Assembly: GCA_905215835.1 (NCBI GenBank)
Contig: CAJMRR010000074.1
Location: 1-9,744, forward strand
Direction: 5' to 3'
DNA length: 9,744 nt
Origin: an uncultured bacterium
Lineage (GTDB): Bacteria; Actinomycetota; Coriobacteriia; Coriobacteriales; Coriobacteriaceae
Positions 1 through 6,394 of the stretch are shown here, in pieces. The notes beneath the pieces were generated by a model that searched no databases, was not told where the DNA came from, and was given only the letters and a program-made list of their open reading frames with translations. Within the stretch, counting starts at the first letter, position 1. The number at the start of each line of letters is the position of its first letter. Position numbers and translations under genes: made by a program.

Positions 1-1003
1 TCGATGAGACGTGCGCGGCGCGCGCCGCGTCCTCGCCGAGCGCTCGCTTGATGCCCGCCGTCTCGGACGAATCGTTGAGCTTGGTCGAGGTGCCGTGGGC
101 ATTGATGTAGAGACCCTCGGAAGGCTTGACGTCACCCTCGGCAACCGCCAGCGATATCGCGCGGGCAATGCCGGCAGCCTCGGGATCGGGGCTCGTGATG
201 TGATAGGCATCATCGGTGTTGCCGTAGCCCACGACCTCGGCATAAATGTGCGCACCGCGCGCCTGCGCATGTTCCATGCTCTCGAGCACGAGCACGCAGG
301 CGCCCTCGCCCATCACAAAGCCGTCGCGGTCTGCATCGAACGGACGGCAGGCCGTCGCGGGATCGGGGTTGGTGGTCAATGCGCGGCAGGACGTAAAGCC
401 CGCAACGGCATCGGGGATAATTGCGGCCTCGGCGCCGCCGGCGAGGATCTCTTCGGCATAGCCGTGCTTGATGGCGCGGAACGCCTCGCCCACCGCATGG
501 GCCGAGGTTGCGCACGCGGTCACCACGGGCAGGGTCGGGCCCTTTGCCTTGTGGCGGATTGCGATATTGCCCGATGCCATGTTGGGGATCATCATCGCGA
601 TCATATAGGGCGATGCGCGGCGGGGCCCACGTTCGGCAATCGTATGGACGTTGTCGACGAGCGTCGTCATGCCGCCCACGCCCGAGCCCACGTAGACGCC
701 CAGGCGCTCGCGATCGATGGCGCCTTCGACATCAAAGCCCGCATCGTGCATGGCTTCGTCCGAAGCCGCCATCGCAAACTGAACGCAGGGGTCGAGATGC
801 TTGGCGTCACGCTTGCCAAAGTACTCGTTGCCGTCAAAGCCCTTGACCTCGGCTGCCACCTTGACGGCAAACGTATCGGTATCGAAGTGCGTGATCGGGC
901 CGATGCCGCACGTGCCGGCGCACATGGCCGCCCAGGTGGCAAGCGCGGTGTTGCCGAGCGGCGACACGGCACCGATACCGGTGATTGCAACTCTCTGTTC
1001 CAT
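1..1003 (-). CDS. fabF: 3-oxoacyl-ACP synthase II (FabF), C-terminus cut by window edge
   Basis: Elongating condensing enzyme of type II fatty-acid synthesis: it joins malonyl-ACP to a growing acyl-ACP with loss of CO2, in the cytoplasm. The frame is open from 1003 to the left edge and gives 334 residues of the usual ~410. The start reads MEQRVAITGIGAVSPLG, typical of FabF. The active-site cysteine is C164 in TACATSAHAVGE, and the first catalytic histidine is H303 in AHGTST; both match the family positions (163 and 303 in E. coli). The second histidine, in the KSxTGH motif, would lie just beyond the edge. Two ATGs lie in tandem (1006 and 1003). I chose 1003 because the GAGGAG ribosome site is then 6 nt away instead of 3. 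It lies 39 nt downstream of fabG and is presumably cotranscribed. FabB is less likely on overall sequence, but the C-terminal gatekeeper is not visible. Confidence 0.95.
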   Translation of the reverse strand, partial: MEQRVAITGIGAVSPLGNTALATWAAMCAGTCGIGPITHFDTDTFAVKVAAEVKGFDGNEYFGKRDAKHLDPCVQFAMAASDEAMHDAGFDVEGAIDRERLGVYVGSGVGGMTTLVDNVHTIAERGPRRASPYMIAMMIPNMASGNIAIRHKAKGPTLPVVTACATSAHAVGEAFRAIKHGYAEEILAGGAEAAIIPDAVAGFTSCRALTTNPDPATACRPFDADRDGFVMGEGACVLVLESMEHAQARGAHIYAEVVGYGNTDDAYHITSPDPEAAGIARAISLAVAEGDVKPSEGLYINAHGTSTKLNDSSETAGIKRALGEDAARAAHVSS

Positions 1004-1042
1004 CATGGTCTCCTCATCCAAGCCGTTCTTCGGCCCTGGTTT

Positions 1043-1816
1043 CTACATCGCCATTCCGCCGTCGACGCGTACGACTTCGCCCGTAATGTAGGCAGCCGCG
1101 TCGCTCGCCAAAAAGCGCACCACGCCGGCCACTTCCTCGGGACGCGCCATGCGCCTCAGGGGAATCTGCTCCTCGCACGCCGCACGCACCTTATCCGATA
1201 GCTTTGCCGTCATATCGGTCTCGACAAACCCGGGTGCGACCGCGTTCACTCGTACGCCGCGGGGCGCAAGCTCGCGCGCCACCGCCTTGGTCAGGCCGAT
1301 CACGCCCGCCTTGGAGGCAGCGTAGTTGGCCTGCCCGGCATTGCCCATCAGGCCCACGACCGAGCTCATGTTGACGACGCAGCCGCCGCGCTGACGCATA
1401 AAGGTCTTGGTGAGTGCGCGCGTCGTGTTAAACGTTCCTTTAAGATTGACATCGAGCACGCGATCGAAGGCGTCATCGCCCATGCGCATGAGCAGGCCAT
1501 CGCGGGTGATGCCAGCGTTGTTGACGAGCGCCCAAATGGAGCCAAAGTCGTTGAGGACCGCTTCCACGCACGCGTTGACGGCAGCGGGGTCGGCCACGTC
1601 GCATTGATATGCGCGTGCCGCGGCGCCAGCCGCCTCGCAGGCTTCGCACGTCTCGCGCGCCGCATCGACGCTTCCGGCATAGACGACGGCGATATCAAAG
1701 CCGTCCTCCGCCAGACCGACAGCGCAGGCGCGGCCGATACCCCGCGAGCCGCCCGTGACCAGTGCCACGCGACGTGAGTCGTTGCGCTCGAGCGCGCCAT
1801 TGTTCAAGTTGCCCAT
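1043..1816 (-). CDS. fabG: 3-oxoacyl-ACP reductase (FabG)
   Basis: Short-chain dehydrogenase that reduces 3-oxoacyl-ACP to 3-hydroxyacyl-ACP with NADPH, the first reduction of each elongation cycle. The 257 residues form one Rossmann domain. The cofactor motif TGGSRGIG is at 21-28 and NNAG at 99-102. The catalytic tetrad is N124, S152 (in SSVVG), Y165 and K169 (YAASK). The family signature APGFVETDM is at 194-202, and the protein ends DGGMAM. The N-terminus is about 9 residues longer than in E. coli FabG (MGNLNNGALERNDSRR before the first beta strand). The start is supported by AAGGA 5 nt upstream, and no other good start is visible. It sits 30 nt after fabD and 39 nt before fabF in the same operon. 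SDR proteins are numerous, but this context and the NYAASKAG and ETDM signatures make FabG secure. Confidence 0.96.
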   Translation of the reverse strand: MGNLNNGALERNDSRRVALVTGGSRGIGRACAVGLAEDGFDIAVVYAGSVDAARETCEACEAAGAAARAYQCDVADPAAVNACVEAVLNDFGSIWALVNNAGITRDGLLMRMGDDAFDRVLDVNLKGTFNTTRALTKTFMRQRGGCVVNMSSVVGLMGNAGQANYAASKAGVIGLTKAVARELAPRGVRVNAVAPGFVETDMTAKLSDKVRAACEEQIPLRRMARPEEVAGVVRFLASDAAAYITGEVVRVDGGMAM

Positions 1817-1846
1817 GTCATTCCTTTCGGGTTACAGCCCTGTGGA

Positions 1847-2773
1847 CTATGCGAGCTCGTCGGCAATAGCTGCGACTTGCTCGGCCGTCTCGCACGAATA
1901 CACACGAACGTCGCTCAACGTACGCTTGACCAGGCCGGACAGCGTTTTGCCGGGGCCGACCTCAATAAATGTGTCGATGCCTTGATCCTGCAGAGCATGC
2001 AGCGTATCGACCCAGCGCACGGCATGGCTCACCTGATTGGCCAAGACATCCGATGCCGCTCGCGGGTCCGCCGGATAGGGCGCCGCCGTCATATTTGCCA
2101 TAACAGGAATCAGCAGCGGAGACGGCGCGTGGCCGGCTTGGATATACGTCGCCAGCCCCTCGGTCGCCTCTGCCATATAGGGGCTATGGAATGCACCCGA
2201 CACCGCGACTTTCATAGCGCGGCCGCCAGCCTCTTTTACTAGGACGTCAAGCTCCTGCAGCGCCTCGGACGCTCCGGCCACAACCATCTGCTGCGGACTG
2301 TTGTAGTTGACCGGCCAGCAGTCCTCGCCGGCCTGCGCAGCCAGGTTCTCGACTTGCGCAGCATCAAGTTTGATGACGGCGCGCATGCCGCCGGGGTGAC
2401 GCTCGGCCGCCGTGGCCATCAATGCCGCGCGCTCACACACAAGCTCAAAACCCGCTCGCGTATCGAATGCCCCCGCAAAGGTGAGTGCAGCGACCTCGCC
2501 CAGCGAGAATCCCGCACAGGCGGCAGGCACCACGCCGCGCTCGCGCAGAGCGTTAGCCGCTGCCAGGTCGTGAACGAACACGCACGGCTGCGTGTTCTCG
2601 GTCTGCGAGAGCTCCTCCTTGGAGGCGCTCCGGCACTGCTCGCTGGTCCCCGGGCGCACCTCGTCGACAATGGCGAACACCTCGGCGGCCGCCGGCGATG
2701 CCTCGATCAGGTCGACGCCCATCGCGGGGTGCTGGGCACCCTGGCCGGCAAACAAAAACGCTACGCCACCCAT
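1847..2773 (-). CDS. fabD: Malonyl-CoA:ACP transacylase (FabD)
   Basis: Transfers malonyl from malonyl-CoA to the phosphopantetheine arm of ACP, supplying the extender unit for FabH and FabF. With the ATG at 2773 the protein has 308 residues, the normal length. Visible motifs: GQGAQ at 10-14, the nucleophile serine S90 in GFSLGE, the carboxylate-binding arginine R115 (CERAALM), the catalytic histidine H196 in FHSPYM, and Q247 in NQVSHAVRW. All are in the expected order. A GTG at 2779 would add two residues, but it leaves only 3 nt to the AAGGG ribosome site; the ATG leaves 9 nt and matches the family N-terminus (GGVAFLFAGQG). The first 13 nt overlap the end of fabK, which suggests translational coupling. 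Confidence 0.96.
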   Translation of the reverse strand: MGGVAFLFAGQGAQHPAMGVDLIEASPAAAEVFAIVDEVRPGTSEQCRSASKEELSQTENTQPCVFVHDLAAANALRERGVVPAACAGFSLGEVAALTFAGAFDTRAGFELVCERAALMATAAERHPGGMRAVIKLDAAQVENLAAQAGEDCWPVNYNSPQQMVVAGASEALQELDVLVKEAGGRAMKVAVSGAFHSPYMAEATEGLATYIQAGHAPSPLLIPVMANMTAAPYPADPRAASDVLANQVSHAVRWVDTLHALQDQGIDTFIEVGPGKTLSGLVKRTLSDVRVYSCETAEQVAAIADELA

Positions 2774-3705
2774 GCGCACGCACCCTTCAGGACGTGCTCG
2801 GCGCCATCGACCAGGTCGTCAACGATTTCGCGTGCGCTCTGGCGCTCGTTGACCATGCCGGCAATCTGTCCACACAAAAACGAACCCTCTTCGTAGTTGC
2901 CGTCCTTGGCGGCCTTACGCAGCGCACCGGTTCCCATAGCACCGAGCTCCTCGGCACTCGCGCCGGAACCCTCGCTCTTGGCATAGGCGTTGGTGAAGGG
3001 GCTCTTGAGGGCGCGCACTGGATGTCCCGTCGAGCGACCGGTCGCACGCGTCGAAGTGTCGTTGGCCTTCAGGACCATCTCTTTGTACTGCTCCGAGACG
3101 GTGCACTCGTCTGCGACCAGAAAGCGCGTACCCACTTGCACGCCTTCGGCGCCCAGCATAAAGGCGGCCGCCACGCCGCGGCCGTCGGCAATACCGCCGG
3201 CGGCCACGACGGGAATGTCAACCGCATCGACGACCTGCGGCACCAGTGCCATCGTCGAGGTCTCGCCAATATGGCCGCCCGATTCGGTACCCTCGGCAAC
3301 AACCGCCGTGGCTCCACGACGTGCCACGAGGCGCGCCAGCGCCACCGAGGCAACGACCGGGATGACCTTGATGCCTGCCTCGTTCCACGCCTTCATGTAC
3401 TTGGTGGGATTGCCGGCGCCCGTCACGACGACCGGAACTCGCTCGTCAATCACGACCTGCGCGACCTCGTCGGCAAACGGGCTCATGAGCATGACGTTGA
3501 CGCCAAAGGGCTTATCCGTCTTGGCGCGCAGCTCATGAATCTGATCGCGAAGCCAGTTGGCGTCGGCGTTCATGGCCGCGATGATGCCTAAGCCACCCGC
3601 CTCGGACACTGCGGACGCCAGCGAGGCATCGGCAATCCAGGCCATACCGCCCTGGAACACGGGCTTTTCGATGCCGAGCAGATCGCAGAGAGGAGTCTTG
3701 AGCAT
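2761..3705 (-). CDS. fabK: FMN-dependent enoyl-ACP reductase II (FabK)
   Basis: Carries out the last step of each elongation cycle, reducing trans-2-enoyl-ACP to acyl-ACP with NAD(P)H and FMN. The 314 residues form a TIM barrel of the nitronate monooxygenase/FabK family. The start LLGIEKPVFQGGMAWIAD holds the flavin-site motif QGGM at 18-21. GGLGIIAA is at 37-44 and VTGAGNP at 94-100. The catalytic histidine is H145 in GGHIGE, equivalent to H144 of the streptococcal enzyme. Phosphate-binding strands follow at VVAAGGIADGRG (166-177) and LGAEGVQVGTRF (184-195). It starts 2 nt after the acpP stop with GGAG 8 nt upstream. A nitronate monooxygenase is the alternative from sequence alone; position between acpP and fabD in a fab operon without fabI or fabL in view makes FabK much more likely. 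FabK enzymes are known to be insensitive to triclosan. Confidence 0.93.
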   Translation of the reverse strand: MLKTPLCDLLGIEKPVFQGGMAWIADASLASAVSEAGGLGIIAAMNADANWLRDQIHELRAKTDKPFGVNVMLMSPFADEVAQVVIDERVPVVVTGAGNPTKYMKAWNEAGIKVIPVVASVALARLVARRGATAVVAEGTESGGHIGETSTMALVPQVVDAVDIPVVAAGGIADGRGVAAAFMLGAEGVQVGTRFLVADECTVSEQYKEMVLKANDTSTRATGRSTGHPVRALKSPFTNAYAKSEGSGASAEELGAMGTGALRKAAKDGNYEEGSFLCGQIAGMVNERQSAREIVDDLVDGAEHVLKGACAWVA

Positions 3706-3707
3706 CT

Positions 3708-3944
3708 CTACTTCTCCAATGCCGCCTCGACCGTATCGGCGAACTCGCCGACCGTCTTGGGGTTCTCCTCGGTATCGAGCTGGATGCCAAACTCGTCCTC
3801 GACGGCGACGAGGATCTCGACGGTGCCCAGGCTGTCGAGACCAATCTCCTCGAGCGTGGACTCGGGCTTCATCTCGACATCGTCAAGACCGGCGGTCTCG
3901 CGGATAACGTCGCAAACGCGCTCGAAGGTCTTCTGATCTGCCAT
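3708..3944 (-). CDS. acpP: Acyl carrier protein
   Basis: Small acidic carrier that holds the growing acyl chain on a 4'-phosphopantetheine arm and shuttles it among the Fab enzymes. The 78 residues are the usual length. The attachment serine is S38 in the motif GLDSLGTVEI, at the start of helix II, and acidic residues dominate around it as expected. The usual DSL signature is followed by GTVEI where E. coli has DTVEL. The start is fixed by AAAGGAG 7 nt upstream, one of the best ribosome sites here, in keeping with the high level of ACP that cells need. It lies 51 nt after fabH; that gap holds the perfect 10-bp palindrome GCCCTAGGGC (3965-3974) of unknown relevance. Confidence 0.97.
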   Translation of the reverse strand: MADQKTFERVCDVIRETAGLDDVEMKPESTLEEIGLDSLGTVEILVAVEDEFGIQLDTEENPKTVGEFADTVEAALEK

Positions 3945-3995
3945 GGTAGTTCTCCTTTGGTTGTGCCCTAGGGCGTTTTTATTTCCTATGTGCGA

Positions 3996-4955
3996 CTACT
4001 TCCAACGAAGCAGATAGCCACCTATATCCAGACCGGCGCCAAATCCAACCAAGACGATGGTGTCGCCTGTGTGAAGTGCACCGGCGTTTGCCAGCCGGTC
4101 GAGGGCAAGCGGAATGCATGCGCTCGAAATGTTGCCGGTCTCGCGCAACGTGCGAACCACGCGCTCGTCCGGCACGCCCAGGCGCTTGACCGCCTGGCTC
4201 AGGATTCGTTCGTTAGCCTGATGGAATACAAAATGATCGATGTCTTCGACCAAAATGCCCGCATCGATCGCAAGCTTATGGACCGTGTCGCAGATGGCGT
4301 TGACGCCGAACTTGAACACGCGGCGGCCATTCATGGACAGCACGCTCGCGCTATCTGCGGAAGCCTTAAACGGCGAGGTACCGACCAGACCGGGAACGCG
4401 CAACGTCTCGACGTCGGGCGCCGTCGAAAGTTCAACGGCAAGGGGACTGTCTCCCCCGGCCTCAATCACTGCGGCGCCTGCCCCATCGCCAAAGAGCACG
4501 CAGGTGGCACGGTCGGTCCAGTCGAGCGCGCGCGTCATCTGCTCGGCAGCAACGACAAGCACGCGCTCGGCGCGACCGCGGGCGATATAGCCCTCGGCGA
4601 CATCGAGCGCAAATACGAAGCCGGCACAAGCCGCCGAGACATCGAAGGCAGGGCACGTCGCGCCTAGTCGCTCAGCAACGGCACACGCCTCAGCGGGAAC
4701 AAGGTGGTCACCCGTCGTCGTCGAGCAGACGATCAGATCCAGCTGGCTCGCGTCGATTCCGGACACCTGGAGTGCCCGCTCACTCGCCGCTACGGCAAGG
4801 TCGTCAAGTGACTCGGTGGTGCAGACGTGGCGGCTCTTGATACCCGTGCGGGTAAAAATCCACTCATCCGAGGTATCGAGGAACTCAGACAGCTCGTCAT
4901 TGGAAACACTGCGTTCAGGAAGCGCCGAGCCTGTTCCAAGAATCGTGAAACCCAT
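3996..4955 (-). CDS. fabH: 3-oxoacyl-ACP synthase III (FabH)
   Basis: Starts fatty-acid synthesis by condensing an acyl-CoA primer, commonly acetyl-CoA, with malonyl-ACP. With the ATG at 4955 the protein has 319 residues, the family norm, and begins MGFTILGTGSALPERSVSND. The catalytic triad is visible: C110 in SAACAGFVFAL, H245 in FHQAN and N275 in TGNISSA. The substrate-gate region reads DEWIFTRTGIKSRH and the C-terminus GFGAGLDIGGYLLRWK, both typical. AAAGGAGG lies 6 nt before the ATG and settles the start. A longer frame from 5012 is possible on paper but is rejected, because that ATG lies above the probable transcription start. It is the first gene of the operon, downstream of the paired palindromes at 4974-5037. 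Confidence 0.96.
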   Translation of the reverse strand: MGFTILGTGSALPERSVSNDELSEFLDTSDEWIFTRTGIKSRHVCTTESLDDLAVAASERALQVSGIDASQLDLIVCSTTTGDHLVPAEACAVAERLGATCPAFDVSAACAGFVFALDVAEGYIARGRAERVLVVAAEQMTRALDWTDRATCVLFGDGAGAAVIEAGGDSPLAVELSTAPDVETLRVPGLVGTSPFKASADSASVLSMNGRRVFKFGVNAICDTVHKLAIDAGILVEDIDHFVFHQANERILSQAVKRLGVPDERVVRTLRETGNISSACIPLALDRLANAGALHTGDTIVLVGFGAGLDIGGYLLRWK

Positions 4956-4973
4956 CACTAACCTCCTTTGAGT

Positions 4974-4989
4974 TGTTGACGTGTTTACA
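4974..4989. promoter_or_regulatory. Candidate operator 1, 16-bp near-palindrome
   Basis: TGTTGACGTGTTTACA: two 7-bp arms around GT, matching as an inverted repeat except at two positions. The same sequence with one base changed occurs at 5022-5037. It lies between the candidate fabH transcription start (near 4994) and the fabH ribosome site, a position where a bound protein would block transcription. The binding protein is unknown. BirA of this window has no DNA-binding domain, so it is not a candidate. Confidence 0.5.
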
Positions 4990-5000
4990 TCGACCAAGAG

Positions 5001-5028
5001 AGGATAACGCATTTCAGTCTTTGTTGAC
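5001..5028 (-). promoter_or_regulatory. Possible fabH operon promoter
   Basis: On the minus strand a TATCCT -10 element (5001-5006) matches the -10 of the rpsL promoter in this window exactly. The -35 is weak: TCAACA at 15 nt or GTCAAC at 16 nt spacing (5022-5028), within candidate operator 2. The inferred start is near 4994, giving a leader of about 39 nt to the fabH ATG. A weak -35 would fit a promoter that is closely regulated, but this remains an inference from a few bases. Confidence 0.35.
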
Positions 5029-5037
5029 GTGTTAACA
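5022..5037. promoter_or_regulatory. Candidate operator 2, 16-bp near-palindrome
   Basis: TGTTGACGTGTTAACA: 7-bp arms around GT with a single mismatch in the inverted repeat. It is the better of the two copies, and its start is 48 bp from that of copy 1. It overlaps the possible -35 region of fabH. The two copies agree at 15 of 16 bases, which is beyond chance for a short gap. Confidence 0.55.
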
Positions 5038-5131
5038 TTAAATTGTCCAAATGCGACAAAGGCTTCACATTGTGTCTATCTCTCGACACCATTGCGCGAT
5101 TGCCTTATTTACTTAGGAGGTAGCAGCTGTT

Positions 5132-5908
5132 ATGGATTCTCGTTTAACGATAGTCGACGTAACCAGATCGACCAACGATGACCTGCTCGAGGCAGGAAAA
5201 CAGGGTGCGCCGCACGGCACAGGACTTGCCGCCCGCGCGCAAACGGCAGGACGCGGCCGGCGCGGCCACAAGTGGGATTCAACCGCCGGCAACCTATTGC
5301 TTTCGATTGTCCTGCGTCCATGCGTTAATCCCGCAAAGTACTCTGGTCTTGCCGCCGTCAGCGGCCTAGCGGTGCTCGAAGCACTCGAAAAGCAGGGTCT
5401 TGCAAACGAGATTGGCCTCAAATGGCCCAACGACCTGGTCGCGCGAGGACGCAAGCTCGGCGGCATTCTGGTCGAGGCCGCACGCGATAGCGAAGGCAAA
5501 CCTTTCGCCGTCTGCGGTATTGGCGCCAATGTGAACTATGTGCCCTCGAAGGTTCCCGATGGCGGCCTGCCGGCAATCGGTCTCTCGGATCTCAACGAGA
5601 ACGTTCCCGCCGTCGATGTGCTACTCAAGGAGGTCTATCACACCGTCGTAAACGCTGTGGACGCGTGGGCAGATCTGCTCAATGCCATGGAAGAAAACGC
5701 CGGGCCGCTCGCGCCCGTCCACGGCGAATATGTCGCTCGCCTCCATTGGATTGGGGAGCACGTTATCGCCCGTTCCCCTGCCGGTGACGAGCTGGCACGC
5801 GGCATCTTTAAAACCGTCGACGCCTTTGGTCGCGCGTGTATCGAAACGGAAGGCGGCTTGCGTTTCTTCCATTTTGAGGAGGCGTCTTTGCGCCCCTTGA
5901 GCAAATAG
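5132..5908 (+). CDS. birA: Biotin--protein ligase, short form without DNA-binding domain
   Basis: Makes biotinyl-AMP from biotin and ATP and attaches biotin to the carrier protein of acetyl-CoA carboxylase and other biotin enzymes. The 258 residues comprise the catalytic domain (about 1-195) and a small C-terminal beta-barrel domain (about 200-255). Motifs: TRSTN at 11-15, the biotinyl-AMP loop AGRGRRGHKW at 39-48, KWPND at 97-101 with the conserved lysine K97, KLGGILVE at 108-115 and GIGANVN at 129-135. There is no N-terminal helix-turn-helix, so it is not a BirA repressor. AGGAGG (5115-5120) is 11 nt before the ATG, slightly far, but no better start is seen. It is divergent from the fab operon and is the only gene on its strand here. 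The nearest hairpin downstream (5971-6003) has no T-run on this strand. Confidence 0.94.
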   Translation: MDSRLTIVDVTRSTNDDLLEAGKQGAPHGTGLAARAQTAGRGRRGHKWDSTAGNLLLSIVLRPCVNPAKYSGLAAVSGLAVLEALEKQGLANEIGLKWPNDLVARGRKLGGILVEAARDSEGKPFAVCGIGANVNYVPSKVPDGGLPAIGLSDLNENVPAVDVLLKEVYHTVVNAVDAWADLLNAMEENAGPLAPVHGEYVARLHWIGEHVIARSPAGDELARGIFKTVDAFGRACIETEGGLRFFHFEEASLRPLSK

Positions 5909-5961
5909 GGCATCACAACCACCCTCTCGGCAGCCTTGCCCGGCGGTCCAAAACCATCATT

Positions 5962-6003
5962 CAAAACAAAAGGGCCCCGCTACCGTAACGGCAGCGGGGC
6001 TCT
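5962..6003 (-). terminator. Intrinsic terminator of the rpsL-rpsG-fusA-rpsJ operon
   Basis: A 15-position stem (arms 5971-5985 and 5989-6003, loop of 3) is made largely of G-C pairs. In minus-strand RNA the single A-C position becomes a G-U pair, while one outer pair (5973/6001) becomes a C-A mismatch. The T-rich tract TTTTGTTTTG follows on the minus strand (complement of 5962-5971). It begins 22 nt after the rpsJ stop. On the plus strand the hairpin is followed by TCTATAAG, so termination of birA here would be poor. Confidence 0.88.
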
Positions 6004-6024
6004 ATAAGCTATGAACGATATCGC

Positions 6025-6333
6025 TTAGAGCTTGATGTCGATGTCGACGCCAGCGGGGAGGTCGAGACGCATGAGCGAATCAACGGTGCCCGAGGTGGGG
6101 TCGAGGATGTCGATGAGGCGCTTGTGAGTGCGCATCTCGAACTGCTCACGGGAGTCCTTGTTCACGTGCGGCGAGCGGATAACCGTGTACAGGTTGCGCT
6201 CGGTGGGCAGGGGGACAGGACCGGAAACGCGAGCGCCGGTCTTCTGAGCGGTCTCGACGATGAGCTTCGCGGACTGATCGACGACCTCGTGATCATAGCC
6301 CTTGAGGCGAATGCGGATCTTCTGGGTAGCCAA
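6025..6333 (-). CDS. rpsJ: 30S ribosomal protein S10
   Basis: Protein of the small-subunit head; in other bacteria it also acts as NusE in transcription antitermination. The 102 residues are full length and begin MATQKIRIRLKGYDHEVVDQSAKLIVETA. The family motif SGPVPLPTERNLYTVIRSPHVNKDSREQFE covers about 37-66, and the C-terminus is LPAGVDIDIKL. The start codon is TTG; GGAGG at 6340-6344 lies 6 nt upstream and no ATG competes. It is the last gene of this transcript: a strong terminator follows and birA faces it. That is odd, since rpsJ usually heads the S10 operon (rplC, rplD, rplW and so on). Confidence 0.97.
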   Translation of the reverse strand: MATQKIRIRLKGYDHEVVDQSAKLIVETAQKTGARVSGPVPLPTERNLYTVIRSPHVNKDSREQFEMRTHKRLIDILDPTSGTVDSLMRLDLPAGVDIDIKL

Positions 6334-6339
6334 CTTAAA

Positions 6340-6344
6340 CCTCC
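6340..6344 (-). promoter_or_regulatory. Ribosome binding site fixing the rpsJ TTG start
   Basis: GGAGG on the minus strand, 6 nt before the TTG at 6331-6333. It is the only strong site in the fusA-rpsJ gap, and S10 homology begins exactly at the next codon. Confidence 0.85.
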
Positions 6345-6350
6345 AAAGAG

Positions 6351-6369
6351 TGCGAGAAGTGTTCTCGCA
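6351..6369 (-). other. Perfect hairpin in the fusA-rpsJ gap
   Basis: TGCGAGAA and TTCTCGCA form an 8-bp perfect stem with a 3-nt loop, 6 nt upstream of the rpsJ ribosome site. The tract after it (CTCTTTGG) has only three consecutive T, so it would be a poor terminator. It might lower read-through, stabilise upstream or downstream RNA ends, or be a cleavage site. Function is inferred only. Confidence 0.55.
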
Positions 6370-6394
6370 GGATTACGTAACAGGGAGCTCGAAC

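Larger units (their letters stand above)
4956..5131. promoter_or_regulatory. Divergent control region between fabH and birA
   Basis: This 176-bp gap separates the leftward fab operon from rightward birA. It is richer in A and T than the genes around it and must hold both promoters. It contains two copies of a 16-bp near-palindrome (4974-4989 and 5022-5037) and the fabH ribosome site (4962-4969). Near birA there is a short inverted repeat GTGTC/GACAC (5072-5076 and 5085-5089) and the ribosome site AGGAGG (5115-5120). For birA I see only weak promoter candidates, such as GCGACA (5053-5058) with TATCTC (5077-5082) after an 18-nt spacer, and I would not rely on them. Confidence 0.7.

Noticed and set aside
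11..1201. 396-codon plus-strand open frame
   Set aside because: It is the exact in-register antisense of fabF and fabG, with a low-complexity, Arg/Gly/Ala/His-rich product and no family features. The sense strand has intact catalytic motifs.
2553..2783. Minus-strand 76-codon frame starting near fabD
   Set aside because: It is the fabD start region read in another frame; the real frame has GQGAQ and GFSLGE motifs.
3965..3984. GCCCTAGGGC followed by GTTTTTATTT as a plus-strand terminator
   Set aside because: The palindrome has no loop-forming spacer and there is no plus-strand gene for it to end; it lies inside a minus-strand operon.
4956..5012. FabH start 19 codons upstream at 5012
   Set aside because: The ATG overlaps or precedes the likely -10 element, has no ribosome site, and the added residues do not resemble FabH. 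AAAGGAGG before 4955 is decisive.
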